Below are positions 8,658 through 17,574 of a stretch of DNA of 64,000 nucleotides, one piece after another. A program made the translations under genes and the position numbers. How positions within the stretch are numbered: position 1 is the stretch's first letter; each line of letters starts with the position of its first letter. The notes beneath the pieces are model-generated. The model searched no databases. It was not told the origin of the DNA and worked only from the letters and a program-made list of their open reading frames with translations. The stretch is from NCBI GenBank assembly GCA_945949045.1, contig CAMFDG010000003.1, positions 16,904-80,903 of the forward strand, read 5' to 3'. The DNA is from an uncultured Lachnospiraceae bacterium (GTDB lineage Bacteria > Bacillota > Clostridia > Lachnospirales > Lachnospiraceae).

Positions 8658-8706
8658 GATTTCAAGGATTCCGGTACATAAGTGAGAGAATCCTTGGCAG
8701 GGGCAG

Positions 8707-8750
8707 CCCCCGGAGGTTTTCCGTTGGAAAGCTTCTGGGGTTTCTTTTTT
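8707..8750 (+). terminator. Element-borne terminator downstream of tRNA-Pro
   Basis: A 15-bp stem with GU pairs, formed by 8707-8721 and the GGAAAGCTTCTGGGG arm ending at 8740, is followed by TTTCTTTTTT. It replaces the original tRNA terminator, which now lies beyond attR at 30967. Confidence 0.7.
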
Positions 8751-8786
8751 GCCATACAGAAGGATTCGGACACGAATTTTAGGTCC

Positions 8787-8810
8787 GTTCTACAAAACGT
8801 TCTACAAAAA
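8787..8810. repeat. Left arm-type integrase sites (tandem 12-bp repeat)
   Basis: GTTCTACAAAAC (8787-8798) is followed directly by GTTCTACAAAAA (8799-8810). A matching pair lies at the other end (30767-30789). Position and pairing fit arm sites of a Tn916-like tyrosine integrase; this role is inference. Confidence 0.65.
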
Positions 8811-8821
8811 CGCTAAAAGTG

Positions 8822-10069
8822 CTATGAGAACAGATTGCCGCAGGATGCAGACAGTGTTTCCAGATCATCCGGGACTTCATTGAGACGTTTTCTGTCAAAG
8901 TGACTGTAAATGTTCAAAGTAGTGCTTGTATCGGAATGGCCGAGCCAGTATTGCAGCTTTTTTACATCCCATCCCTTGTTGATCAGCAGGGATGCACAGG
9001 TATGACGTAACTTGTGTAGAGTGATCTCTGGACGCCCAAATGCTTTTGTGGCTTTGCAAAAGAGCTTTGAGATGTAATCTGGGTCGTATGGCTTTCCATT
9101 TTCCCATGTAAATACATAGTTTTCTTTGTTCTGATAACAGTTACCGAAAAATTCGCGGTTTTCTTCCTGCAGAGCCTTTACCTGATTTAAACACCGTTCA
9201 GCGGTGGGAAATAGTGCAAGTGTACGGAAACTGTTGACAGTTTTGGTTGAATCCTTTGCCTCTGTAGTTTTTACACGAACTACGGTGTGCTGGATCCGAA
9301 TTGTTTTTTTCTGATAGTCAATGGCATCCCATTTCAACCCAAGAATTTCCGAACGTCGCAAACCATAATAAATGCCGAAAAAACATATTGGGACCAGCCT
9401 GTTGAAGAGAGGATTTGAATTGTCTGCGAGAAAATCCATCAACTCGGTACATTCTTCTTCGGACAGAAACAGCATTTCCTCTTCGTAGTCCTTATTTTTC
9501 TTTCCGTGGACACTGACCATTGAAACTGGATTTGATTGAACCAACCCATCAATGGCAGCCTGGTTATAGACGGCAAGAAGAATACTTTTGATTGACCGTA
9601 CAGTACGAACTGCAAGGGGTTCTTTTTTGTGGGTCTTCTGGTTTGTTTTTCCAGAGTGGAGCAGATAGCAGACAAATTTATCAACCATAGTTGCGGTCAG
9701 GTCTCTAAGCAAAGGATTGGTAACGATAAAATAGTTTCGAATCTGTGCTGCCCGGTATTCATAGGATTCATAGGTTGATTTTTCCAATTCATCCCTTTTC
9801 CTGCTGAGCCAGATGTCCAGATAATCGCAGAGCGTGATATCTGGATCATAGTCTGTATTATATTCCTCAGGAAGCTCTTCAAGGTAAGAATACTTTGCGA
9901 TGAAATCATTTTTCATGCTTTCTGCTTTTCGTTTATTTCCCTTGACGGTTAATCCGGTGGCTACCATCTTCTGGCACCATTTCTGGGACAGTGGATTTTT
10001 ATAGCTTAATTTGATATAATAGTAGCTGTTCCCAGAAGCTGCGTTTTTAACAATTAATGAACCTGTCAT
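8822..10069 (-). CDS. int: Tyrosine site-specific integrase
   Basis: A 415-residue recombinase of the Tn916/phage-int type. It has an N-terminal arm-binding region (about 1-70), a SAM-like core-binding domain (about 75-190), then the catalytic domain with Arg in GIYYGLRRSEIL (about 238), His352 and Arg355 in LHKLRHTCAS, His378 in WLGHSDTSTT and the nucleophile Tyr388 in NIYSHF. All catalytic residues are present, so it should be active. It catalyses strand exchange between the 44-bp tRNA-Pro site and the circular element. It is the last gene of a minus-strand operon (13027 to 8822) that includes the small HTH gene at 10139 and the HerA-like ATPase. Confidence 0.95.
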   Translation of the reverse strand: MTGSLIVKNAASGNSYYYIKLSYKNPLSQKWCQKMVATGLTVKGNKRKAESMKNDFIAKYSYLEELPEEYNTDYDPDITLCDYLDIWLSRKRDELEKSTYESYEYRAAQIRNYFIVTNPLLRDLTATMVDKFVCYLLHSGKTNQKTHKKEPLAVRTVRSIKSILLAVYNQAAIDGLVQSNPVSMVSVHGKKNKDYEEEMLFLSEEECTELMDFLADNSNPLFNRLVPICFFGIYYGLRRSEILGLKWDAIDYQKKTIRIQHTVVRVKTTEAKDSTKTVNSFRTLALFPTAERCLNQVKALQEENREFFGNCYQNKENYVFTWENGKPYDPDYISKLFCKATKAFGRPEITLHKLRHTCASLLINKGWDVKKLQYWLGHSDTSTTLNIYSHFDRKRLNEVPDDLETLSASCGNLFS

Positions 10070-10138
10070 AATGTTGATACTCCTTTCAAAAATGACAGGC
10101 GCGCTATATGTATATTATAGCACGCCAGTGGATTATTG

Positions 10139-10312
10139 TCATGCCGAGACCATAAAATGGCTGACATCGGTTTTGCGGACTCGGTAAATGCGACCGATTT
10201 TCTTTGCAGGGAGTTGACCTGTCTGGATTAGAGAGTAAACGGTACGTTTGGAAAGGTGCAGCATCTGACATACTTGGTCGATGTTGACGACATCTGGATA
10301 TTCGCTAAACAT
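10139..10312 (-). CDS. Small excisionase-type HTH protein (57 aa)
   Basis: A short gene between the integrase and the ATPase. The start ATG at 10312 has AGGAGGAG a few bases upstream on the minus strand. The translation has the MerR-like/excisionase winged helix pattern: VVNIDQVCQMLHLSKRTVYSL, then QTGQLPAKKIGRIYRVRKTDV. This matches small Xis/AlpA-like DNA-binding proteins that bend attachment sites for excision. It lies 16 bp after the ATPase stop and 69 bp before int, the classic xis-int order. It could also be a repressor of int. Confidence 0.8.
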   Translation of the reverse strand: MFSEYPDVVNIDQVCQMLHLSKRTVYSLIQTGQLPAKKIGRIYRVRKTDVSHFMVSA

Positions 10313-10327
10313 ATATACTCCTCCTGC

Positions 10328-11341
10328 CTATGTCAGAATCAGTGGACGACTAATTGTAGCCTCTCCAACCTGCAGAATGCCATCGGCAACACACTCACCC
10401 CGGCGAAGTTGTGCGAGAGGTTGGTGCCAGTCACCGCCATGTATATGATGGAGAGACTTCGCGATACGTTGCAAATCCATTTGAGCAGGCTGGAAGTAAA
10501 GCTTGGTCCCAGCCTGTTCTAACATTGACACGGTATTCCGTGGAAAAATGGATAAGGATTGTGTGGCGAGGATAAGGTTAATCCTAAATTTGCGTCCCTC
10601 GCGTAGTAACTGTCGAACCAGAGAAGATGAGCCAAGATATAGACGTTGCACTTCGTCCAAAACAACCATAAAATCCGGAAGATTATTCTCTACGCGATCT
10701 TTCCAGAGACACGAAAGAACAACCTCAACCAGTATTCGCTGCGTACTATCATCTAAATCGCTAAAGTCAAGGATGTTAATACGTTGAGGTTGAATTTGGG
10801 GTTTTCCAGTACGGATGACATTACATTCGAAGAGGCCCCAGAGGCGCTCAAAAAGATCCTCTCCTGGTGTACCAAGAGCCTTTAAATTGGAACCGATGGA
10901 TTGCAAATCGTTGGTCTCTGGTGTGTGATTATGGAAGGCAGTGGAAACTGCAGCTCGAAGTAGTTTCGTTTGATTAACTCCCAAATTTGCCGGTCTGGAA
11001 ATCGCCTGTGTGATGTTGTTGATTGTCATAAAATCAGGAGTGCTACGTTTCTTTCCTGAGAAAAACGGATGAAGATTAATTCCATCCCGGAGGGCGGAGA
11101 TTCGATTAGTCACGGGTTCATATTCTGAGCGAATGGGTAGAAATATTTGTTCAGAATCATGGCTGTGGGCTGTATCGATTACGATGATTGTCTGACCGGC
11201 ATGTTCAGCATCAAGTTCTATTTGTTGCATACGGCAGGTTTTGCCTGAACCACTTATTCCTGTTATTAGAACAGACTGGTTGGCTGCAGAGTGTGCAATT
11301 GTGCATTTGTTTTGATGTAAATTACCGAGATTCAATGTCAT
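10328..11341 (-). CDS. HerA/FtsK-like P-loop ATPase
   Basis: A 337-residue ATPase. Walker A GISGSGKT is at residues 28-35, Walker B MVVLDEV ends with Asp229-Glu230, and an ATQS motif (259-262) follows; QLLREGRKFRINLILATQS is the typical HerA/DUF87/TraG sequence pattern. Such ATPases form hexamers that pump DNA or pair with nucleases. There is no membrane segment, so it is not a standard coupling protein. Its start overlaps the end of the upstream gene by 20 bp, and xis follows 16 bp later, so the protein is made together with the recombination genes. It may support transfer, replication or element defence; the sequence does not decide. Confidence 0.75.
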   Translation of the reverse strand: MTLNLGNLHQNKCTIAHSAANQSVLITGISGSGKTCRMQQIELDAEHAGQTIIVIDTAHSHDSEQIFLPIRSEYEPVTNRISALRDGINLHPFFSGKKRSTPDFMTINNITQAISRPANLGVNQTKLLRAAVSTAFHNHTPETNDLQSIGSNLKALGTPGEDLFERLWGLFECNVIRTGKPQIQPQRINILDFSDLDDSTQRILVEVVLSCLWKDRVENNLPDFMVVLDEVQRLYLGSSSLVRQLLREGRKFRINLILATQSLSIFPRNTVSMLEQAGTKLYFQPAQMDLQRIAKSLHHIHGGDWHQPLAQLRRGECVADGILQVGEATISRPLILT

Positions 11342-12425
11342 GGAATTCGCTCCTTTCTTCTAAAGTAAGGTATTCGTTTGAAAGTAAGGCTTCCTTGTTA
11401 AGGCGTATAAACCGCGATATAAGTGTTTGACCGAAGGCGTTATATGTCGTTTTTTTACAGGTGTAATTGGATTGATGGTTGGCATCGACAGAAATTATCC
11501 CCTCTTGGGCAAGATTCTTGAGAATTTTATGCCATCCGATGTTTTTAAGTAGGGGCTGGAAGATGTCCTTTAGTAGGGAACTAGATATAAAGTAGTGTTT
11601 TTCATTCCATAAAATTGTCATGCCTGTATTTAGTCGAGTATTGGCCTCGCCTTCGATTTGGTCGCAAGGACAGTATGAGATATTCGTGTGCGAGTCCAGA
11701 TATTTGTAAAATATATGGACGAAAGTATTGGCAAGGTCAACTGTTGTATCACAATTTAGATGATTCTGAAACAATTCTTGCATATTGCGTTGAAGAGAGT
11801 TCCTCCGAATGGCTGTCTCTTCTTCGTTGTGCTGGGAACGGAACCAGAACAGATAGATTTCTGCAATAACCGCAAGCTGATTAATAAGTAGTGAAGATGA
11901 TTCTGTGTTTTGGAGCTGAAGATAGTTCTTTGAGGTAAATGCTTGCGTCAGTGCCAATGTTAGGTTATCTGGCGATTCTCGAAAAAAATGCTTGCAGTCT
12001 GCTAATTCGGGTAAGCAAGGTGAATTATTAGCTAGAGAATTGAGCGGGAGTGAAATAGTATCAGCAAGGTCCACAAGTTCATCAGGAACAAAGTTGTTGC
12101 ACACGACCAGCGGTTGGAAAGAATCTTGCCTCAAAAAAATACCGATATTTTCTGAGGTATCGTACTTCTGCAAAATATACAGACCGAGATGAAAGTTGGG
12201 GACAGAAAAGGACTGTCGCCGTACCGAAGTGATTTCGGTTATGTCCTCAAGGCACCGTAAATTTCCTATCCAGCGATCCCCTTCAGAGGGGGAATCGTTG
12301 CATAAAATCAGACCCTTTGCGGTTGGACAGCCACTAGCCATCAGGGGAGTGTGAAATTCGGCAAGAAGAGAGAGTATCGATATTGAGTCAGAAATTAGCG
12401 AATAGCCAAGGATATTTTTTTCCAT
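11322..12425 (-). CDS. Unknown protein, middle gene of the HerA-like operon
   Basis: A 367-residue protein I do not recognise with confidence. GGAGG precedes ATG 12425. No Walker A, signal peptide or membrane helix is visible. The first third (ILSLLAEFHTPLMASG, then QPLVVCNNFVPDEL) loosely resembles the C-terminal sensor part of DUF927/D5-type helicases without their P-loop. The last 80 residues (GWHKILKNLAQEGIISVDANHQ) look like a winged helix. It overlaps its upstream neighbour by 31 bp and its downstream ATPase by 20 bp, so the three products are probably made in fixed ratio and may form a complex. Confidence 0.55.
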   Translation of the reverse strand: MEKNILGYSLISDSISILSLLAEFHTPLMASGCPTAKGLILCNDSPSEGDRWIGNLRCLEDITEITSVRRQSFSVPNFHLGLYILQKYDTSENIGIFLRQDSFQPLVVCNNFVPDELVDLADTISLPLNSLANNSPCLPELADCKHFFRESPDNLTLALTQAFTSKNYLQLQNTESSSLLINQLAVIAEIYLFWFRSQHNEEETAIRRNSLQRNMQELFQNHLNCDTTVDLANTFVHIFYKYLDSHTNISYCPCDQIEGEANTRLNTGMTILWNEKHYFISSSLLKDIFQPLLKNIGWHKILKNLAQEGIISVDANHQSNYTCKKTTYNAFGQTLISRFIRLNKEALLSNEYLTLEERSEFHDIESR

Positions 12426-13027
12426 TTTGGTACCTCCAAATTAATAAAAATGAATGTTCCCTGAGGGGTCAAATACCAGCCAGGGGTATCATAAATAAAT
12501 GCTGTTTGGTGACAATTAGATATTAGTGTGGAAATTAATTTTCTGGCAAGTTCTTTTTGACCTGCGAAGGAATCAGTATAAAAAGAAATGCCTACGGATG
12601 AAAGCTTACGAATCAAATAGGATCCCTGTCCGACTTTTGCTGAATCTAGAAAAACAGAAAAAGATTGTTCATTAACTTGTCCAGTAAGTTGAAAAATCTG
12701 TTCGTCCTCATTCATCCAATGTATCAGATTGACAAGGTTAAAGTGTTTTGCATTGCAGATCAAATGTTGTGTATCATCGGTAGCAGATGACCTACAAATT
12801 TCGACAGCCGAACCATTTGCGCTAATGACCACTTCGTGGTATAGAGAGCGCTTATACTCTGCTTCTTGAGCCTTGATCCATTGTTTTTGAGCAAATTTCT
12901 TAACATCAAGCTCGGCTTTGACGTTTTGCTTGAAAGCATACGCTTCGCAATCAGCGCTGATGGAAATAAGTTTTTCAGCTGTTTGATCGGATATTTCCGA
13001 TGGTGGATAAGAGTTTGGATATATCAT
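12395..13027 (-). CDS. Unknown protein, first gene of the HerA-like operon
   Basis: A 210-residue protein. ATG 13027 is chosen because GAGAGGAG lies just upstream; a TTG at 13054 would also be in frame. Residues about 80-210 have a beta-rich N-part (EVVISANGSAVEIC), a regular helix-strand pattern, and an ending FIYDTPGWYLTPQGTFIFI. The GW-x(3-5)-G-x-FI ending resembles the N-terminal portion of DUF927 proteins; this is a weak resemblance. It is divergent from the STAND NTPase gene at 13177 across a 149-bp region that must hold both promoters. Confidence 0.5.
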   Translation of the reverse strand: MIYPNSYPPSEISDQTAEKLISISADCEAYAFKQNVKAELDVKKFAQKQWIKAQEAEYKRSLYHEVVISANGSAVEICRSSATDDTQHLICNAKHFNLVNLIHWMNEDEQIFQLTGQVNEQSFSVFLDSAKVGQGSYLIRKLSSVGISFYTDSFAGQKELARKLISTLISNCHQTAFIYDTPGWYLTPQGTFIFINLEVPKWKKISLAIR

Positions 13028-13176
13028 ATTAGTCTCCTCTCGAAATTGATTCAAAAAGGTATGAAGTTTTCAATGTGCAGTGGATATCCCGTGGTTATTT
13101 TACTGACATGAATTCGTGTCTGACTCGAGTTTACCAAATCTCAAAAAGCACAGTTGGGACAGGAGGAACACGAAAA

Positions 13177-15963
13177 ATGAAAAAAGAAATTTCTGTGTTT
13201 GAATTGTTTAAAACGTACATAACAGAGAGCCTTATGAAATGTGGGGTTATAGAGGAAAGCAAAAGAAATATTAAAATTAACATGATTATTCAGGATATTT
13301 TGAGCATTGAAGAGGAAGATAAAGATGAGAAGGAAGATGAAGACGAAAAATATAGCAGGCTAATGGAAAAAATTCATAAATGTCGGACAAGAGGGAGTGT
13401 TATTCAAATCAAATGGAATGAGTTGATACAGAATAAAGTGGGGCTAAAAGATGATACAGACAGGGAAAGGAGAATTGAAGAATCAAACGAGAATTTTTTT
13501 GCATTACTTGAAGCAGCAATAAATTCATCTGATGAATTAACATATCGAATCGATGCGAATCAAGGTAATGACATAGAAAGGGAACTGTCAAATCGGATCG
13601 AATCATTTGTTGGCGATATAGTATTTAATAGAAATACCGATATATTGTCTAAAGTATATGTATTCTTTATACATGGATTTTATGGAAGGGTTAAGGAAAG
13701 AATACCACATGAGGCTAATGTTCCATATTTGGATAGAGGTAAAGAGCCTTCTATTGGCAAGGATTGGAGTTTTACGTGGATTGTTGGACCTGCATATGCC
13801 GGTAAAACCAGATTTTTGTTGCATTATGCAGAAAATAATAATAAATCTGTCGTTTATTGTGAGAATCCCGAATCATACGATGAAATAATGAATCAAATTT
13901 TCTTTGAGGAAGATCAAATTCTAAATGATGATGCACGTGCAATATTAGGGTGTAAAAGTAAGCAGGATTTAAAGAAGGAGGAACGTATTAAATATGTCTT
14001 GGAGGATTTCGTTCTCATTGTTGATGGGGACAGACTGAAGGACGATGATATTGGGAAACTACGTTTATTAAGTAAGTTAGATAAAATTCAGGTGTTTGTT
14101 GAAACACGATCCGGTAATCATATAGATGATCCGGATCAGCATGTTGTTCAAGTTTATCCTTTCACAGCGGATGATGCTATTAATTTGTTTTTGGGGGTTA
14201 GTAAAAAATACGGACAAGGAGAGGCGCGGGAAAAGAATACTGCGCTGAACAGGATATTGCCAGATGTTTGTAAAGTGGTATGTAATAACCCAGGGATAAT
14301 TATTTTGTTGGCAGAGCATTATTGGTATTCAATAAAGAAGAATAATTATCAGAGCAAGAAAGAAGCATTTGAATTCCTAAAAAATGTTATTGATTTCCAA
14401 CCAGTAGGTAAAATGGATAAAACAATATGTGGGGAAAAATACTATTCATCATTAGATTACGGGCAAGATGATGGCAATAAACAGGTGCAGGCAAATATTC
14501 TTGGACATATTCGCAACCTCTTCAAAGCTAATGTTCCTGAAGTGGAGCAGAGCACATTTTATGTTTTAGCTCTTCTGAATGGCATCGAACTAAGGATGAA
14601 TTATTTGATGAATTGGTTTGGCATATCTAAAATGGTAATACAAGAGTTGGAGCGAGACGGTTGGTGTACAGTTGATCAGGAGAATATGACTATTGGGATT
14701 CCACATCTGATAGTACATGCTTTTGGTGAAGATGAGTTTAAAAAAGTAACGGAATTAAGGACATTTAAAATATATATATCAAATTTGTCTAAGACACTTA
14801 ACAGAAGGGAAATACAACCAACGGATGTAGGAATTATGCAACAAGTGATACAGAGGATCCATGATGTGTTTTTCGTACAGCTGAGAAAGAAAATTTCGAT
14901 GTTAGATGAAAGCATATATGAGTTTCATTTTTCTTGTATCAGATATTATTTATATTATGGGAATGCTGTGCAGGCAGAACAGCTAGGTACTTTGAAAAGT
15001 CTGGAAATTGATGAAAAGTATAAAAGCCATGTATATGAGCACATACTGTTGACAATCAAAGATTATATTGGAAAGGATGATTTGGCAAGAATTTACGATG
15101 ATATTATTGATCTATTAAATACGAAAGCAGTATTCAGCTCGTATTTTGGAACATTGGCATTCTTGGATATGATATATCTGTGGTCTGAAAATACGACTTT
15201 GCGCTGTATAGGATTTGTGATGGAATTTAAGCATACAAACCCTAAACATATAAAGTTTAAATATACAACACTAAAGCGGGTACAGTTTAAACGCATAAAT
15301 CCTAAACGGGTAGATTTTAAATACGCAAAATTTGAATATGCAGAATATAGAAATATTAAATTGACAATTAACAGGTTGCGGGAAATTTATGGTGTAATAA
15401 TTTCTATGGAAGAAAAAAACAGAGATTACGGGATTTGTGTTCAATTGAAATTCTATTCAGATGTGTTTGATGATTTCACTTATTCTGAATATTACTCACC
15501 TGAAGTGCTTTGTCAACGAATACAGTCTTGGAATTCTATTGAAGAGGCTTTTGATAGCTCAGAGAATAAAACCGTAAACGATGTCGAAAAGAAAATTTAT
15601 ACAAAATCAGTTATTCTTGTTCTGTATGAATTATTCTATCTGATTACGATTAACCTAATTAATCAGAGAAATAATAAAGACGATATTTTATCGGGAAAGA
15701 TACATGGAAATCTTAAATCGCATATAAGAGATACCTCGGAACGATTGATTGAATTGAGGGATTGTATTGGAGAATTGCCATGTTACTGTGCAGGTGTGTG
15801 TATATTATCATGCGGATTGGCGGGAGTAATTTTACACGATAAGTCTCTTATGAAGATACGAGAATATGATTATAAACATGTCGCAATGTACAATCAGAAT
15901 CATCTGGATTGGCTTCAGAAAGTCATTGCATGTTATCGTAAGTGGGGCGATACGGAGGAATAG
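13177..15963 (+). CDS. STAND/NACHT-like NTPase with pentapeptide-like repeats
   Basis: A 928-residue protein (ATG 13177 with AGGAGG at 13161-13166; an in-frame ATG at 13075 has no ribosome binding site). The N-terminal ~190 residues are helical and very acidic (EEEDKDEKEDEDEK) with no recognised effector fold. Then come Walker A GPAYAGKT (204-211), Walker B LIVDGD (about 280-285), an ETR sensor (309-311) and NNPGIIILLAEHYW (370-383), which takes the place of the GLPLA motif of NB-ARC/NACHT proteins. A winged-helix-like segment follows (about 450-510). Residues 684-730 contain nine five-residue repeats of the F-K-x-x-x type. Bacterial STAND proteins often act in antiphage defence or as regulators; that role here is inference. 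Codon use is AT-rich. Confidence 0.7.
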   Translation: MKKEISVFELFKTYITESLMKCGVIEESKRNIKINMIIQDILSIEEEDKDEKEDEDEKYSRLMEKIHKCRTRGSVIQIKWNELIQNKVGLKDDTDRERRIEESNENFFALLEAAINSSDELTYRIDANQGNDIERELSNRIESFVGDIVFNRNTDILSKVYVFFIHGFYGRVKERIPHEANVPYLDRGKEPSIGKDWSFTWIVGPAYAGKTRFLLHYAENNNKSVVYCENPESYDEIMNQIFFEEDQILNDDARAILGCKSKQDLKKEERIKYVLEDFVLIVDGDRLKDDDIGKLRLLSKLDKIQVFVETRSGNHIDDPDQHVVQVYPFTADDAINLFLGVSKKYGQGEAREKNTALNRILPDVCKVVCNNPGIIILLAEHYWYSIKKNNYQSKKEAFEFLKNVIDFQPVGKMDKTICGEKYYSSLDYGQDDGNKQVQANILGHIRNLFKANVPEVEQSTFYVLALLNGIELRMNYLMNWFGISKMVIQELERDGWCTVDQENMTIGIPHLIVHAFGEDEFKKVTELRTFKIYISNLSKTLNRREIQPTDVGIMQQVIQRIHDVFFVQLRKKISMLDESIYEFHFSCIRYYLYYGNAVQAEQLGTLKSLEIDEKYKSHVYEHILLTIKDYIGKDDLARIYDDIIDLLNTKAVFSSYFGTLAFLDMIYLWSENTTLRCIGFVMEFKHTNPKHIKFKYTTLKRVQFKRINPKRVDFKYAKFEYAEYRNIKLTINRLREIYGVIISMEEKNRDYGICVQLKFYSDVFDDFTYSEYYSPEVLCQRIQSWNSIEEAFDSSENKTVNDVEKKIYTKSVILVLYELFYLITINLINQRNNKDDILSGKIHGNLKSHIRDTSERLIELRDCIGELPCYCAGVCILSCGLAGVILHDKSLMKIREYDYKHVAMYNQNHLDWLQKVIACYRKWGDTEE
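15226..15363 (+). repeat. In-gene tandem repeat coding pentapeptide-like units
   Basis: This stretch inside the STAND gene encodes units such as FKHTN-PKHIK-FKYTT-LKRVQ and FKRIN-PKRVD-FKYAK-FEYAE. The 20-residue block is duplicated, so a 60-bp unit is tandemly repeated at the DNA level with moderate divergence. Confidence 0.7.
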
Positions 15964-16107
15964 GAAACAGGTAAGTTTTGGGAAATTCTCCCAAGTTTTT
16001 TCAATCTTTTATAAAAAAATGTGCATATAAGGCGATTCGAGTGTAATTTTTTAATATTCTTGATAAAAACTTGGGAAAATATGGTTCTCAGAATTGTAAG
16101 TATTAGG

Positions 16108-16147
16108 AAAACAGGGGCATGAATTTCATGCTCCCCCTGTTTTTTTA
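16108..16147 (+). terminator. Intrinsic terminator after the STAND gene
   Basis: Arms AAACAGGGGCATGA (from 16108) and TCATGCTCCCCCTGTTT are followed by a run of Ts to 16147. It stands 145 bp beyond the stop codon. Confidence 0.75.
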
Positions 16148-16208
16148 GAAAGTTACTCTATAGAGGTTGAAAAGCAGGCAATAGATTATTTGTACACTAG
16201 ACGGGATG

Positions 16209-16397
16209 TCAATTTCTCATATGGCTTTTTCTTAGGATATACTCACTAACAGCGCAGCGAGGAATTTTCCAACATCGTCCGATCCGGAAAGCTTTGATTT
16301 CATTATTGTTTAAGAGTGCATATGCTGCATTACGTCCAATGTTCAAGATTTCACAGAGTTCATCTAAAGTGATCAAATCTTCAATTTCATTACTCAT
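16209..16397 (-). CDS. Excisionase-family HTH protein (62 aa)
   Basis: A short MerR-like/excisionase-type protein: LITLDELCEILNIGRNAAYALLNNNEIKAFRIGRCWKIP, then AVSEYILRKS. This is the HTH_17 pattern of AlpA/Xis-like proteins. It is a second such gene on the element, not paired with int. It may be the original regulator of the mobilization module, since mobC and the relaxase start just to its right on the other strand. A ribosome binding site (GGAAG) precedes the start. Function is inferred from fold only. Confidence 0.75.
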   Translation of the reverse strand: MSNEIEDLITLDELCEILNIGRNAAYALLNNNEIKAFRIGRCWKIPRCAVSEYILRKSHMRN

Positions 16398-16720
16398 ATT
16401 GATATCTTCCTTTCAAATTGTTAAAAATTATCCGTATGTTCCGATTTAAAAAATACTATAAGCGCAACAGAAATTTAGGTGACGCATATACAAACATAGA
16501 AGTAACTAGATAACGAAGAGAAAGTAATGTTGGGAGGAAATCATCATGAATAATGTGAGACGGGAACACGATTGGTAGACTTGTTATTATTATATGATTC
16601 TAAAAATCATATTGATAAAAGCATTGTCAGATATACAATTAATGAACGTATCTTAGAAAGAATAATTATATACAAATTATAAAATTATAAGAGATATATT
16701 ATCAGATTGGAGAATTATTC
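16398..16720. other. Intergenic region before mobC; possible oriT and gene remnant
   Basis: An AT-rich stretch of 323 bp. It contains GGGAGG followed by ATG 16546 and only ten codons before a stop (16546-16578), which looks like the surviving start of a lost gene. The origin of transfer is expected here, next to mobC and the relaxase, but I could not identify a convincing nic site. Confidence 0.3.
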
Positions 16721-16996
16721 ATGGCGAGAGATAAATTCATCACAGTGAAATGCTCAGAAGCAGAATATCAAAGAATTAGTCAGGGAGCATCTAAGTCCAA
16801 TAAACCAGTCAGCAGTTATTTGAGAGCACTTGGAACAGAAGGACGATATACCAAGAAGGCTAAGAGGGAGATTGGGATTACGGCAATTGTGAAAATGACA
16901 CAGTTGTGTAATGATACACGGAAGAAGGTGGTTGATGATGATCCGATTGTGGATCTGTTACAGGAAGGAGTAGATAAATTATGGCAAAGCTTATAA
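16721..16996 (+). CDS. mobC: MobC-like relaxosome protein (ribbon-helix-helix)
   Basis: A 91-residue protein with a ribbon-helix-helix start: KFITVKCSEAEYQRISQGASKSNKPVSSYLRALG, followed by helices with conserved KREIGITAIVKMTQLCNDT. This is the pattern of Gram-positive MobC proteins that bind oriT and help the relaxase open DNA. Its stop overlaps the relaxase start by 16 bp, a translationally coupled arrangement typical for mobilization genes. Confidence 0.75.
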   Translation: MARDKFITVKCSEAEYQRISQGASKSNKPVSSYLRALGTEGRYTKKAKREIGITAIVKMTQLCNDTRKKVVDDDPIVDLLQEGVDKLWQSL

Positions 16997-17574
16997 ATAT
17001 TAATGGTCAGAAAAAGGGAAAGAAAACGCCCTATGCTGATTCTGATTCAGTAGGGAATCTTTGCAAATATGTTTTGGGGGAAGACGAAAAGCATAGTAAA
17101 AATGAAATACTTGAAATTGGTGCTTACGGGGTGGATGATCATGGTACAACGCAGAAAATGGTGGAACAGATGAAGATTGTTCAAAATGCTTATAGGATTG
17201 AGAGCAGGGGAGGACGGAGAATGGCGCATATGTGTCTAAGTGTTACGGAAGAGGAGTTTGGGAGTCTTGGTTGCAATGATAAGCTTCTCGGGGAATATTT
17301 CTCAGATTGTGTAAGAGATATATATGATATGGGACATCAGGTAGTTTATGGATTGCATCTTAATCAAAAGGATGAGGGAGATGATGCCCATGCGTTTGCA
17401 CATGTGCATATGGCAGTCAATAGCATTAATTTTACTAATGGCAGAAAGTTTCATTTGACAAAGAAGGAGTTTGTGAATGAAGAGAACGTGATGCGTCAGA
17501 AAATTGAGGGGTATCAGGTGCAGTCGCCGGTAATATTTCAAAATGCAGATGTCTATAGGCGGGTAAATGCATAG
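16981..17574 (+). CDS. Relaxase/mobilization nuclease (short)
   Basis: A 197-residue relaxase-domain protein. The metal-binding motif is in DAHAFAHVHMAVNSINFTNGRKFH (H-x-H plus Asn), typical of the MobA/relaxase family (PF03432). A Tyr in NLCKYVLGE near residue 30 is the likely nicking residue. Relaxases of this group often carry a longer C-terminal part; here the frame stops at 17574, about 100 bp before an IS66 remnant, so C-terminal loss is possible. It would nick oriT and pilot the strand into a helper's conjugation channel. Whether this short form is active cannot be told from sequence. Confidence 0.75.
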   Translation: MAKLININGQKKGKKTPYADSDSVGNLCKYVLGEDEKHSKNEILEIGAYGVDDHGTTQKMVEQMKIVQNAYRIESRGGRRMAHMCLSVTEEEFGSLGCNDKLLGEYFSDCVRDIYDMGHQVVYGLHLNQKDEGDDAHAFAHVHMAVNSINFTNGRKFHLTKKEFVNEENVMRQKIEGYQVQSPVIFQNADVYRRVNA

